Shown here piece after piece: positions 12,101 through 22,130 of a stretch of DNA of 64,000 nt (the first letter of the stretch is position 1; every line of letters begins with the position of its first letter). Both the position numbers and the translations under genes were made by a program. The DNA is from Mesotaenium endlicherianum (lineage: Eukaryota > Streptophyta > Zygnematophyceae > Zygnematales > Mesotaeniaceae): NCBI GenBank assembly GCA_009602735.1, contig WELA01011368.1, positions 241,758 through 305,757 of the forward strand, read 5' to 3'. A model generated the notes under the pieces. It saw only the letters and a list, made by a program, of their open reading frames with translations. It was not told the DNA's origin and did no database searches.

Positions 12101-12769
12101 GATTTTATGGAGACATTAGAAGCAGCCCTTACAGCAGCGAAGAAAGCTCTACAACACGCGCAAGATGCTCAAGCAAGAGTGGCGAACAGATCCAGAAGAG
12201 AAATTACGTACAGAGTGGGTGACAACGTGTTACTATCATCCAAGAACATTTCCCTGAACAACAGGCCTGCCGGCAGCAAGTTCTCTCCCAAGTATTTGGG
12301 ACCCTTCAAGATTATCCAGCAAGTCAACCCCGTTGCTTTCAAGCTAGAACTTCCCCAGACTATGCACATCGACCCCGTATTCCACGCTTCCCTCTTCAAG
12401 CCATATGTGCAACCCGACAACAAGTTCCCAGGACGTGTGACAACCCCACCAGCCCCAACAATAGTGGATGATCATTTGGAGTACGAAGTGGAAGACATAG
12501 TGGCTATGAGAAATTTCAGGAGACAGCAGCAATACTTGATCAAGTGGAAAGGATATCCAGATTCGGAGAATAGTTGGGTGGCGGCGCACTACCTTGACAA
12601 AGTTCAGAGAAAGTTGAAGCGCTTCCATGCCGCCAACCCCCATCTTGGACCAGCCCCAAGTCTCTCTACTAGAAGCCCGAAGACTTCAGGGAGGCAGCCT
12701 GCCACCATCAAGAAGCAGCAGAAGACCCCTTGGAGGCAGCCTGCAAGAACAAGAAAGAGGAAAAATTGA
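9104..12769 (+). CDS. A1 Pol polyprotein: protease, reverse transcriptase, RNase H, integrase, chromodomain
   Basis: A 1221-residue Pol. In order: aspartic protease ([11 protein letters not shown], near residue 70), reverse transcriptase ([31 protein letters not shown], and catalytic FIDDILIYS in the middle of the first half), RNase H ([16 protein letters not shown], then [14 protein letters not shown]), integrase with zinc-binding histidines/cysteines ([12 protein letters not shown]), core aspartates ([19 protein letters not shown]) and the glutamate in [13 protein letters not shown], then a chromodomain near the end ([28 protein letters not shown]). Domain order RT-RH-INT defines Ty3/gypsy, and the chromodomain places it among chromoviruses. 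Confidence 0.95.
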   Translation: MLLLQGKGPSCTFMPQKVVKKRTAPVGQEPTTPRPTSREGNTPSEVETPVEDDVPAPMSLRGYLGGEKVHILVDSGAQGNFIAADFATKHGITMRTLDHDEEIMMPDGFSYTTPSKKTYPLALSIKSFKDRVVFSPMQLGKYDVILGTPWLTKHNPQVDWRTGTIKIKNDITSRICILRAIQNIQTQDIQKPAHEILLSALQLKRLVRKGHELLLALITPKDIKKDIESQEGSPVPKEIQEVFEDYKEVFSPELPKGLPPKRFVDHKIELEPGSKPISRPTFKMSYTELDEVKKQIKELLEHGFIRPSKSPFGAPVLFVKKKDGTLRMCVDYRALNKITIKNRYPLPRMDELMDRLVGAKYFTKIDLRSGYHQIRIAEPDIEKTAFRTRYGHFEFMVLPFGLTNAPATFMTMMNTIFQPMLDRFVVVFIDDILIYSKTLEEHARHLKEVLEVLKQNKLFAKESKCEFAKQEVEFLGLHVTADGIKIDPKKTTVVEEWPTPTTKKELQSFLGFANWYRKFIQGFSHIAAPLTDLLKKDRLYTWTEKEEEAFQELKRRLTTSPVLTLPSPNPDWPFHVITDASSYAIGAILLQDQGKGLQPIAYESRKLNPAEQNYTTTEREALAIVHALKVWRCYVEGRKVLVTTDHEALKHLQTQPYLSRRQARWSGYLQQYNITIQYQPGKTNPADPLSRLQLNAVMVSLKTDLEARFSAAYERDPYYKNGEAALDPCKKQEGNYWVRQDTGQRCVPNDLDLRLLLLREAHDNPLGGHFGILRTTGVLARTYCWPGMSKQVKEYCRSCDTCQRIKPSSQKAGGLLQPLPIPERQWTDISMDLIVDLPVTPRGHNAILTVVDRLTKMAHFIPTTTKATAPQLARLIFDNIFRLHGLPSRIVSDRDPRFTSHFWKNLFKNLGTSLDMSTAYHPQSDGQTERMNRTLKTSLKAYVSTLEQDWDMYLTPLEFAYNNTTQASTQESPFFLNYGFHPTTPLSFTAGHDEVPAATDFMETLEAALTAAKKALQHAQDAQARVANRSRREITYRVGDNVLLSSKNISLNNRPAGSKFSPKYLGPFKIIQQVNPVAFKLELPQTMHIDPVFHASLFKPYVQPDNKFPGRVTTPPAPTIVDDHLEYEVEDIVAMRNFRRQQQYLIKWKGYPDSENSWVAAHYLDKVQRKLKRFHAANPHLGPAPSLSTRSPKTSGRQPATIKKQQKTPWRQPARTRKRKN

Positions 12770-13538
12770 CATTAGACACTCTTCTCTTCTCGCAGTTTCT
12801 GGACAGAAAACTAAAACTGCTACTGGTAATAGGTCTCTGCATAATAAATTCTGAAAATTTACCTGGCTGTAGTCCATGAGTAGCCGGTCATTTAGAGTCC
12901 AAGTTTGCTCAATTTGGAGCACTGGTGAGAGAGATATGATGCTCTAAGTAGAAGGGGGTCAGGCTGCTGGCATTGTTAGGACAGAATATGCCTTCTGACA
13001 TTGTGCCTTCCCCTGAACTTGGAATGCTCTGAAACTCAAGACTCTGGTAGAACATCTTACAGCGCCCAGTTTGAGACTTAGTTTGCAGAATTTGGAGAAG
13101 TATAGAAGGACTTATGATTTTCAGAAGTTTCTGCACAGATTTGGAGGAGTGCCTACTCTCTCAGCTCTCAACGACACTCCAGAAATGAGAATGCTCTCAA
13201 ATTTGGTGACCCGGTAGAGTTCTCCGACGCGGTCCGTCTGGCACTCGAATTTTCAGATTTGGAGCAGTTCTGTGGCCGCTATGAATTTTTGAGTTCGTGG
13301 CAGATTCTGGGCCAACTTGTACAATTTTCTTTATCATTAAGGAGTAGGCTAGCCAATAAGGTCACACCACCTACGACCTTGCCTAGTCTACCTTACATGT
13401 GTAGCACCTGACTTGGCGCCTTTGACTAGTCCTCTTCACATGTGTGGCATCTGACTTGAAACTGTTGACTAGTTTGCTCCACATGTGTAAGACCTGACTT
13501 GACGCGCCGAGACGTCGCTTTTTCTATCGGGGGGGTGA
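12770..13538 (+). other. A1 3' non-coding spacer with tandem repeats and polypurine tract
   Basis: No coding frame is evident. About 13393-13510 holds three imperfect units of roughly 43-46 bp sharing ACATGTGT, CCTGACTTG and TTGACTAGT. A G-rich tract (TCGGGGGGGTGA, ending 13538) directly precedes the 3' LTR and is the likely polypurine tract. The same repeat layout occurs, inverted, in family A copy 2 at about 37.88-37.99 kb. Confidence 0.75.
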
Positions 13539-14041
13539 TGTAGTGATTTGAGTTATTATATATTAGTTTGCATATATTTTAATGTTTTCAAATATATTTG
13601 GAGTAGTATTGTGTGGAGTCAAGTGTGAATAGGTACTCTAGTAACTTGGTTCATGTCCTTTGAACCTTCCAAGGCATTTTCGAAGTTAGAGGAAAGACCT
13701 AGAAGAACTCCATGTGGCAAAAGTCAGATGTGCCATTTTTAGGTCAAAAGGACATGTGTACATTATTCTAGAAAGAGGTGGCAAGTTTTGGGATGTGTTG
13801 GGTGCCAACACATCAACATACACCTTCCTAGAAATTACTTATGTAGCAAGTATATAAACAAGAGCTAGAACATAGAAAGACATTCCAGAATCACTCTTGT
13901 ACTTGCCAAAATCCAGAAATATATTAACTTTCAAGAAGCCATCTCTCTTTCAAGAAGCTACCACTTGTGTTCAAAGATCCTTGTCTTGAATAGATAAAGT
14001 ATTCTGTTTTACTAAGTACTTTATCTATTTCTTTCACTACA
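13539..14041 (+). repeat. 3' LTR of A1
   Basis: 503 bp, starting TGTAGTGATTTGAG and ending TTTCACTACA; partner of 7362-7864. Confidence 0.95.
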
Positions 14042-15065
14042 CTACGCCAGGATGGTGGGGTATACTACCCGAGAGGCCAAAGCACTGGCCCAGACGAACG
14101 AGTCTGAAGCTGTGCCAATATCGGGCATCTGGGGCACAAACAGGGTCATCAGGTTAATCCCTATGCAACCACATAGCTTCAAGGATGCCATTGCCCTCAA
14201 CCGGTTCAAGGCCATGTACAACGAGGTGAAGATAAGAAGCTGGGAGTTCTTAGCCAGAGAGACCAGTCTGTTGGATTTCTCGGGGCACTGGTATTCCTGC
14301 ACCCTGAAGAGGGCGGACCCTGCTTTCTTCCTATAGCCTACGGACTGGCGCCGGATGACTATTAACATCAAGGAGTAGCACAAGGACAGGGCCGAGGAAG
14401 ACGATTTCTTGGCAGACTAGCAGGGGAAGATAGTGCTGTCACCTCACATTGCAGCATGGGACCCAAGATTGGATGGAGTCAGAGACTGCATGTGCTCAAA
14501 GACATGGGAGGATAGGACCAGTGCGAGGGATGCCAAATGGGCAAACAAGCAAGGGGAGAAGGACCTGTATTCGGTCAAGATCCAGCAGCCCCCACCCGCA
14601 CTTAAAAGGGGGAGACCAGTGGAGCACTCGTTTTCTCGGGAGCGGCTGGAAGAAATGACCCGAGAAACTCCAGAGGTTTCAGAGGAACAGGAGGACAAGG
14701 AAGAGGAAGAAGCGGACGATGGAGAGGAGGACGACAAGGAGAAGGAGTCTGACCTTAGCCCACCAAGGGATGCAGATCTCGAGTGGCTGGGCAATTTCAG
14801 CAGGAGGAGTCCCACCCCAGGGAAGGAAACTCAGTCAGACAAAGCAGACAGGAGGGCGGCTAAGGAGACAGCCAGAGGGCAGCCAGCATCCCCTTCTAGC
14901 AGAGGACATGTGCCCTTATCCCATGTCATGCAGCACCCCTCCGGCATGCCAGTGTATGGGCCTGTCAGCTACAGAGCTGCACAGGAAAGGGCTGTCTCCA
15001 TAAACTTGCAGACAGTGCAAGAGAGCACTGCCCAGCTGCTGCGTTCACCCCTGGGTTCACCCTAG
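14042..15065 (+). pseudogene. Family B ORF3 remnant
   Basis: Related to the ORF3 of B1 and B2 and closer to that of B2: it keeps ARMVGYTTREAKALAQ, SWEFLARETSLLDFSGHWY, an acidic stretch with EETPEVSEE-like sequence, and a C-terminal part with HVPLSHVMQHPSGMPVYGP. Only the part downstream of the N-terminal coiled coil is present, because the A1 element abuts it at 14041. Broken in several places. Function unknown. Confidence 0.75.
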
Positions 15066-15534
15066 TCCGGGCGCCCAGAGTTCAGGAGGCCATCAACCAG
15101 GGAGAAGAAGGTCCAGTTCCAGGTCTTGCTCCCCAAGAGACACAGCCCCGGGTACTTAGTTCCTATCTTCGTTTGAGTCAATCTGCTTTTGTGTTGCATG
15201 TGCCTTGCGTAATTGTAAATAATAGTTAACCAGTGTTAGTGAATCAGTGTTGCCGAGTCGACAACAACCTAAGTTGGGGGATTGTAATGAATCTATATAT
15301 CGATAGATATAATGTTCATTTAAATAGAATAGGTAATGATGTTCAGTCTGCTAGCCTTCAGTTAATATTCAGTCTGCTGGACTTTAAATAATAATCAGTA
15401 TAATGACTCAGCCGAGAGCAGAGGCTGAAGTCAACACAAGTCAGTTTGCTGACACATTCTTTGATAGCCAGCTGACTTCTGTAATTATTAATTGCCTACT
15501 AATGGTATCAGAGCTCGTTATCGCAGTTGTCTTG

Positions 15535-16096
15535 TATGGGAAGGACTAGGTCTCAAGCTAGCAACTCTTATGAAATGGAGGGTGAGGACAATGATAACAT
15601 TGAGGAAGGGCAGGACGAAAGCCGCGTCTTTGGACCCCGTACCTACTTAGAAACGCTGCATGATGCAGGAGCCAAAGAAGCTGTAGAGGAGGCAGTAGCT
15701 CTTGCTGCGATAGCAGCTCAGCTTGCTGAGGATGAGCGTTTAGCCAAGGAGGTAGAAGAGGCAGAAAACAGGAGGGCTGCTCAGGGAAGGACGGTGGATG
15801 AGCGATTGGCAAAGAGGGCCAATCTCCGAAACCAACCTCCTGCTGCTGTGCCTACTGTTATACCTCTTCCTCATATTTGAGTGCAATAAGCATAGCCGGA
15901 GCTACAGCAATCGGGAATGCGGAAGTTATTACTAATCGAGCAAATGTTGTTGCTGTTGCGTTTGCTGGGCTACCACCTCATAATGTAGATTTGGGAGCAT
16001 TATTTGTGCACATGCAATAGCAAATGGCGAGCATGTATCAGTCCCAAGAAGAGGACAAAAGGATCATGATGGCATTGCTGCGAGACAAGAACCAAC
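15535..16096 (+). pseudogene. Family B gag, N-terminal remnant
   Basis: Begins with GRTRSQASNSYEMEGEDND, matching the start of intact family B gag ([20 protein letters not shown]), followed by an alanine/glutamate-rich helical stretch and, further on, the [12 protein letters not shown]-like segment of the same gag. It ends where a further family B LTR begins at 16097. Broken. Confidence 0.75.
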
Positions 16097-16405
16097 TGTA
16101 ATGAATGAGTATATTGGTAGATATAATATTTATAAATAGAATATTTATATAAATAGAATATTTAATTATGTTCAATCTGCTAGACTTTAGTTAATATTTA
16201 GTCTCCTGGACTTTAAATAATTAGTATAATGACTCAGCCGAGAGCAGCAGGCTGAAGTAAACACATGTCAGCTTGTTGACACATTCTTTGACAGCCAGGT
16301 GACTTTCGTACTCTGTAGCAGCGAACTGCCTACATATGCATCTAAGTATGGTATGCTAGATGAATGGCCAGATGACATCCTTAGGATGGATGGCGATTCG
16401 GGAGC
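16097..16405 (+). repeat. Family B LTR, truncated
   Basis: Starts TGTAATGAATGAGTATATTGG and follows the family B LTR (CAGCAGGCTGAAGT, GACACATTCTTTGACAGCC, TATGCTAGATGAATGGCCAG) to about 16405, after which the match stops near the methyltransferase element. It starts inside the gag remnant, so it is probably a separate insertion. The right half is missing and no target-site duplication can be read. Confidence 0.75.
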
Positions 16406-16542
16406 ATCCAGGTTGGATGCAGAAGTATTAAATGAGGGGTCTAAGAGCTGTAACTGCTATGCAGGCGTTCAAAATTCTGACGGGACCCCCCCTCCCCAAG
16501 CCGAAAGCATGTAAGTGATAGGCTAGAATGTGGAGGAAAGGG

Positions 16543-17520
16543 TCAAGAAGCTGAGCATTGAGGACGGACAGGACACAGGAAACCCATGTGAGAGCATGAA
16601 TATCCATGATCCGACCGAGGAGGTGGCACCGCTGAGGGGCACATAAGGAGGGAGAGACAGTGGCGTGGGGAATTAAACCAAGAATGAGCTTGCGTTCGGA
16701 CGCGGAATGCTGAACGATGGGTGTGGAAATCTAACAATATGTCATAGTGACAAAATGCAAAAGAGTGGGGACGATTGACAAGAGTGGGAAAAGCGGCTTG
16801 GGGGTGACTGGGAAAGTTGACTGGACAGAAAGAAGAGTGGTCCGGATGATTGACTTTCATGGGGCAACGGTGGGGGGCTTGGATGGAGGTAACAGCAATG
16901 CAAGGGGGATGCAAGTGTATGTGGTGAATGATAGGCTCAAGTGTAGTGTGAGGCACAAGGTTTTGCAAGAACACTCGCAAACAGTGGGTGTAAGACCCAA
17001 CAGCCGTGGCGTCAAGGGTAATGCGGGGCCCCAAAATGGAGGTGATGGTGAAGAAGTCAGCACGGATGTGGGCGCGATCATCATTCGCGGAGTTAACGTT
17101 TTTAAGAAGGTAGGCAGGCAAAGAGAGCTGGGAGGTCTGGAGGAGACCTAAGACACGAATAAGCTCCAAAAATAATTGGGAACAGTGATCAGCGAACTCC
17201 TTGCCACCATCGGCCCAAAAATGACCCTGACACTCCCAGCCGCTGACGACAAGAAAGACGGGACCTATGGCATGCAAGTGGTCCTGCTGGAGGAGACGAA
17301 TATCTTGAGGCAACGCGGAATAGATCGTGTGACATGCCAATGTTGAAAGCAATGTGGGAAAGTCAAGGTGTAAAGCAGCTAGGTGTGTTTAACTTGCAAG
17401 CTGTGCCATAGGGACTACATCGCAATAGTAGTAGTGTGCAATACGGTGTTCACTCTGCAGGAGACCAGCGACTGTAGGTGAGACCCCCGCAAACAAGTCT
17501 AATGCTGTAATCCCCTTGGG
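16543..17520 (-). pseudogene. C5 cytosine methyltransferase domain of family M (DNMT3/DRM-like)
   Basis: Motifs of the C5-methyltransferase fold occur in the right order on the minus strand. Motif I (AdoMet binding) is ALDLFAGVSPTVAG followed by a CDVVP acidic-loop-like stretch. Motif IV is seen as LVVSGWECQGH (the catalytic Cys-Gln, where most families have PCQ). Motif VI is AYLLKNVNS (usual ENV). Motif VIII is TLDATAVGSYTHCLRVF, which resembles the DNMT3/DRM form (DA--VS--HR-RYFW) more than DNMT1/CMT. A later FPTLVNRPHSFAF segment fits the region around motifs IX-X. Such enzymes add methyl groups to cytosine in DNA. The domain sits right after the protease on the same strand. It is broken, so this copy is a fossil. 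Confidence 0.72.
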
Positions 17521-17529
17521 GGGTGGCCG

Positions 17530-18501
17530 CCACAAAATGGGCGTAGTGTTAACAATCGAGAGAGAGGGAATGGGAGGTAAAGTGGAAGGAACAAAGGGTG
17601 AGGCCAAAGGAGGAGGGGAGGGACAGTGTAAGGCAGCGTGGATTTGCTGGAGGGTAGCAGAAGGGATAGTGTAATGTCGCAATGAGGCGGGTAGGACTGG
17701 TTGAGCAGAACATACAGGAAGGGAATTAGGCTTAATGTTGTGGAGGAGGAGGTAGGTAGGATCGGGGAAATTACTTGGGCTAAAATCGTCGATGGTAACT
17801 GCGAAAGCGGCGGCCACAGCGCACGCGAGAGACAACGGGGTATGTGTAAGAATGAGGGGAAGGTAATCCAGATGGTGACCTAGAGACTCGAAGTCAACCC
17901 GACATGTAGCAATGCCTTGCCACAAGTCAATGGTGAGCCTAATGAGTAAGTTGAATTCCTGACCTATAAGGATATCATAAGCGGTAGACTCGGTGACCAT
18001 GCATTGGGCGTAGAGGGTGACAGTGACAGGAGTGTGGGCATCAAGTGTGATAGAAATTTGACAACGGGTTTGGTATGCGGTGTGGTTTAAAGAGGACATG
18101 GCGGTAGACACGGGGTTTGGACCGAGCTCTAGATTGGCTGCGGTGTTAAGGTTTCGACACATGACTGCACCCAAGAGGACCAGCTGAGCACCCGTATCAA
18201 GAATGAGCACACGAGGAGCAAGACCGTAAATAAGAAGACAGGCATGGTGGTTGTCGAGCATGACATTACGGGACAATGCACGCTGCCGTTCAAGAGGGGT
18301 GAGGAAAGAGGGAGATGGGGCTGACCTGGATGGGAGCGAGCCTTGCAATGGAGAAGGGGTAAAAGAAGAAGCAGCAGAGGACAACCCACCCGACGACGAC
18401 GTCGATGCCGGCAACGAAGAAGACCCCGCACGACACGCGGCCAGAGGGGGCGCCGGTGGACGACTGGCGGAGGCCGTTGGAGACACGTGGGAATCTGGCA
18501 T
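17530..18501 (-). pseudogene. Family M aspartic protease region
   Basis: A retropepsin-like segment: APRVLILDTGAQLVLLGAVM carries the DTGA active-site motif, and TAYDILIGQEFNLL resembles the second conserved block (DILLG). It would cut the Gag-Pol precursor. A serine/proline-rich linker precedes it, and the methyltransferase motif I follows at its C-terminal end. Part of a broken element. Confidence 0.7.
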
Positions 18502-18525
18502 TGGTAGGATGACGGGACGCGGACG

Positions 18526-19122
18526 TCAACGGAGGAGCTTGTGCGTGATCTCTGATTGCGCTTGCGTGAGAGCAGCGGAAGACACAGTGAACAAGGATGG
18601 AGGGAGCAGTGCACCGACTTGTAGTTGAGCAGCAGGCGGTGGAATGAGCGGTGCTGGACGGGGAATAACGGGAGCCGGGGCCCGGGCCGTAAGGGCCGGG
18701 CGAGGCAGTAGCTGGTCGGAATCACTCAAAGCAGGCAAACCTACTAACCCCTGCGGTGAAGAAGTGAGGAACTCCTCAGTATGCCAGGCATAGGTGACCT
18801 GACCAATGCAAGAGATGACAGTGTAAGGCAAAGACGCAGCAACCAATTGCAAAAATTCCCCGGTAGGACTTGAAACCACCTGGGCATCATGGCAAACGGC
18901 TGGCATGGACACAGGGGCTATCGAGGAAGAGAATGCCAAAGTTGCCTCCGTCGTTACCACCACCAACGCCTTAAGAAGAGGGCCTGTGCGGGCACGGGAC
19001 GGCGTCGCTGGTCGCGGCGGGCTAGGAGGGTGAGGCAAGTCCGCCACCACTTGTGCATACGAAGGGGGCAGCAGCAAGTTGCGCTCAACAGAAGCCGCCA
19101 CCGCGCCCAGGTTGTCACACAC
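18526..19122 (-). pseudogene. Family M linker between Gag and protease
   Basis: A proline/alanine-rich frame without a recognised domain, located between the zinc-knuckle Gag and the protease. Its composition and codon use resemble those of the flanking frames, so I treat it as part of the same polyprotein region. Confidence 0.45.
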
Positions 19123-19305
19123 CAGCTGGGCTTGCAGCTGAGCCGCGGGGACGTCATCGAGAAGAATGGCATCATCAGAGCAAACTTGTGCATCCCAAAC
19201 TGGTACAGGCAGCCGTGCGTGAGCAGGTCCTATGGTATTGTCTGGCTCAAATAGGTCAAACGACCACGGGAGCTGGACGGACTGCTTAACACTTTGCCAG
19301 TGGTC

Positions 19306-20760
19306 TTACCCCACAGCAAGTGCGGCAGGTGCCTCATGGGCAGCCACACGACGACTGTAAACAACATGGACACCTACAACCTGGTCACTGCCCTCCTCCT
19401 CGGTCACATTATCTGCGCCGTCTAGAGTTCTGGGGAACCAGGAAGGATAGGCAGGGACAGGCCCATGAGGCGGATCGGGGTGCAAACCAATGAATTGAGC
19501 AAAAATAGAATCAGGCTGAGACCCAACGCAACGATGCATGTCCTGCACACCAGCTTGCATCGCAGCCAATTGCTGACGCATGAAGAAATCCTGAGGTGTT
19601 GGGTTAGGGTTAGAATTAGGGTTAAGGTTATGGTTAGGAACCCCAGTCTGATATGCAGATGTAAATGGACTGGAGACTGGTGGATAGGGAGAAGGATGCC
19701 CCGCAAAGCTGCTAGGTTGAGGTGGGAATCTCAAGGCACCAGGATAGAAACCAGCAAAGGTAGGTGGTGGAGAAGCATAGTAAGATGACACTTGAGCTGT
19801 CTGGGAAGCATCGAGGATGGCAAGAGGGACCGTGCCCTTCTGGGGCTTGAAGGTCCACCTGGTAGAAGCCTGGTGTGGATGCAAGAGGAAACACTTCTCC
19901 ACCAAGTGACCCTTCTGCCGGCAGTGGTCGCACACAAGGACCACGCGCTTAGGTGCAGCCGCAGGCCCAGCCCCCATGACAGAATTGGAGGTAGCCGGTA
20001 CCTCCACAGCATGTACCCCCATAGTCCCACCCTTACTCGGCCTACGCTCGGCTTGGGCGATTGCTTGCACCATCTCGATCTGCTCAGCCCACAAACAGAC
20101 TTTGTGGACACTACGTTTGTGTGTTAAAAAAAGTGCAAGATAGTGATGAAGGGACTGGCACAAGGATGATGAAGCAAAGAAAGGGCTGATGAACTTGATG
20201 CAAGCCTGGGTGACATCCACATACATGTCAGTATCTTCTTGCAACTGCTGGAAACGCCCGTAAGCCATGTTAAGAGTCTCGCATGCAACGCGCACGAAAT
20301 CCCTAATCTCATCCTGCCGTGAACGGGTGTTAGCCGAAAAGTGCTGGCAAAACAGTTGGAGAAGCGTGTTAATGCGATCCAAAAGAGCCCCAGGTGCAGA
20401 CCGGCGCAAGGGCAGGACGATGCCCAGCACCGCTTGTTGCTGACGCTGCTGAACGGACCGGTTGTGACGATCCGCTACGCGTGCCGCAAGCAACTCGAAC
20501 GGAGTAACGTATGCCAACAGTGCCCCCTCAATCGGCCCTGGTTCGTCGGGCTCTCCTGCGCCCGCACCAACCAGCGCAAGTGCCCGGCCACCCCCAGCCC
20601 CCTCTGGTCCTAGCCCAGCAGCCGCAACAATAGTGACTGCTGCATCGACATCTAACCCCGCGGATATAGCAGCTGCAGTATCCGCGGCCGCAGCTGCCAC
20701 TCGAGGGTCAGCTGGCATACCAACAGGCGAAGCAGGGGGAGCGTCAACTATCAAAATCAA
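19306..20760 (-). pseudogene. Family M Gag with CCHC zinc knuckle
   Basis: About 480 residues. The N-terminal part is alanine-rich. A helical central part (MAYGRFQQLQED, FISPFFASSSLCQSLHHYL, KVCLWAEQIEMVQAIAQAE) fits a retrotransposon Gag. A CCHC knuckle, CDHCRQKGHLVEKC, lies past the middle. The C-terminal third is P/N/S-rich; its NPNSNPNP repeat creates a TTAGGG-like string on the plus strand near 19600-19640. Gag packages element RNA. Assigned to the same element as the methyltransferase by strand, order and spacing. Confidence 0.7.
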
Positions 20761-20903
20761 AGCAGCAGCAGGAGCCGCATCGGGTACGGTCAGAATGTTA
20801 TTGGCCTAACCTTATGGTAAAACAGAAGGGCCTCCCCCCCAAAGGAGGGAGGGTAGTGTGTCAAAAAACTGGTTACGGGTGAGGTTCTGGTGACGCGCAC
20901 GCA

Positions 20904-21278
20904 TCATGGCCATGGAAGCGTCAATCTTAGAGTCCAATGCAAGAATAGACATCCCATCCGAGTGCCTCGTGTAGGTCTGAAGACCAAAGTGGAACTAGCC
21001 ATCGTGGAACCTTTTGACAAAAATTCCGTGTCTAGGGACTGTAGCTCAGGGACAATCACACTCCCATCACTCCCATCAAGCAACGCATTTAACTCAGCAG
21101 GAGGTGGTGCAAGCGTTTTAGGAATGAGAGCAAGGGGTGCCCTAGGAAACACCTCCAAAACCCAGGATGACTGAGACAACTCAAAGAATTTGTTCCCAAA
21201 CTCAGCGACATGTGAATTATGAAATAACTTGCGCTGATAGGGAACACCACTCCGTGTGCACCCCGGTATGTATTGCAT
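20904..21278 (-). pseudogene. Possible N-terminal Gag segment of family M
   Basis: A minus-strand frame just upstream of Gag (FGNKFFELSQSSWVLEVFPR, LDTEFLSKGSTMASSTLVF) looks protein-like, but I recognise no domain. It could be the start of Gag or leader sequence. Confidence 0.35.
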
Positions 21279-21499
21279 ACAACCTTCACAAAGGCAAGGT
21301 GTCGGGGTCCACTACACCTGAACACGTATAGTGGTAAGCGGGGAATGCTTGGCGATACAATGTCTAGGAGACGCGGTGAATTCTCCGGATGTGGGGGTGG
21401 CAGCTGCGACTAGGACCTACCGACAGCAAGGCGGGTAAACAAAACCCAACCACCCCATACCCATACGTGCACTCGCCTCCCACACGCATACACGCACCC

Positions 21500-21625
21500 A
21501 AGCGCACACAAGCACACACACACACACACACGCACACACGCACACCCACACACACACACACGCACCCACGCACACACACACGCAACACACACGCACACAC
21601 ATACACACACACAACGCACCTCGCA
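21500..21625. repeat. CA-rich microsatellite
   Basis: Long run of CA dinucleotides with interspersed CGCACG and CCCA. It creates cysteine/valine-rich frames on the minus strand and histidine/threonine-rich frames on the plus strand, which are not genes. Confidence 0.9.
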
Positions 21626-21701
21626 CGCATACACGCAAACCAACACGCCACCAGCTAGATTCGGCAAGCACAACAAATCGACTTCTAGAGAAAGCGTGTA
21701 A

Positions 21702-22130
21702 CCGGCCCAAGGAAAGAGCCGGATTCTAACGGGTGTATGCAAAGAAACACTACTACTTACACAAAGCAAGTGGAACAGACGCGTACTCGGCTCAAGGAAG
21801 GAGCCGGATCCTAGCGAGTGCACACAAAGAAGCAAACAAATTAGTGAGCAAGCGAAGCAAATAAGCAAACAACACAAGCAAGCTAGGAACCGGATCCTAG
21901 CGAGTGCACACAAAGGAACGCACGAACTAGCGCCTAAGCGGAGCCTATAAGCGAACAACACAAGCAAGCTAGTATGCAAGTGTGCACTCGGCCCAAGTAA
22001 AAGAGGCCGGGTCCTCACGTCATTACACAAAGTGGTACTCCAAACATAACAATAAAAAACAACACAAGAAAAAACGGATGCTAACAATGTACTCACAACC
22101 GGCCCAAGTAGGAGGCCGGCCCTAGCACAA
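21702..22130. repeat. Array of degenerate repeats, most units with a CCGGCYC...GRGCCGG hairpin
   Basis: At least four units (hairpins at about 21702-21722, 21787-21807, 21988-22010 and 22099-22119) share a short stem-loop of the form CCGGCCCAA...GGGCCGG followed by TCCTAGCGAGTGCACACAAAG-like sequence. A further unit near 21885-21905 has the palindrome CTAGGA-ACCGGA-TCCTAG instead. It lies just upstream of the family M Gag, so it may belong to that element's LTR or leader. Confidence 0.75.

Larger units (their letters stand above)
7362..14041 (+). mobile_element. Family A copy 1 (A1): young, whole-looking Ty3/gypsy chromovirus
   Basis: An LTR retroelement of 6680 bp with 503 bp LTRs that differ at about 5 positions (about 99% identical), so a recent insertion. 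Order: 5' LTR, primer-binding site TGGTATCGGAGC (initiator-Met tRNA type), gag, pol with protease, reverse transcriptase, RNase H, integrase and chromodomain, a ~770 bp non-coding stretch, a G-rich tract, 3' LTR. It looks whole. The flanking pentamers differ (CCATT before, CTACG after), so no target-site duplication is seen. On its left is family F, on its right family B. Confidence 0.95.
14042..16096 (+). mobile_element. Family B remnant: ORF3, short LTR, then start of gag
   Basis: Plus-strand remains of family B in the order ORF3 (14042-15065), polypurine tract AAGTTGGGGGAT (15271-15282), an LTR-like unit of about 219 bp (15283-15501), a primer-binding site TGGTATCAGAGCTCG (15503-15517), and the beginning of gag (from about 15535). 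Since ORF3 lies at the 3' end of this family and gag at its 5' end, the order means that one LTR is shared by two head-to-tail element remains, as recombination produces. The LTR is much shorter than the 721 bp type and starts with the same TGTAATGAATC. Broken in many places. Confidence 0.75.
16450..21278 (-). mobile_element. Family M: broken LTR-type retroelement with a DNA cytosine-5 methyltransferase domain
   Basis: Minus-strand open frames give, in order: a Gag with zinc knuckle (19306-20760, with a possible extra N-terminal frame to 21278), a proline-rich linker (18526-19122), an aspartic protease (within 17700-18501) and a C5-methyltransferase domain (16543-17520). Reverse transcriptase, RNase H and integrase are not present; the element seems cut on its left by family B sequence, and no LTR pair was identified. 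It is broken in a few places. Ty3 versus copia cannot be decided; the knuckle context VEKCFLLHP is somewhat copia-like. C5-methyltransferases inside retroelements have been reported in charophytes and dinoflagellates (de Mendoza and co-workers, 2018, from memory). Confidence 0.7.

Noticed and set aside
19600-19650. Telomere-like TTAGGGTT string
   Set aside because: It is the reverse complement of an Asn-Pro-rich repeat in the family M Gag frame (NPNSNPNP) and is short and irregular.
21410-21710. Cysteine/valine-rich protein frames on the minus strand
   Set aside because: They are read from the CA microsatellite.
21702-22130. CRISPR-like array
   Set aside because: Units are irregular in length and sequence, no spacer pattern exists, and the genome is eukaryotic.
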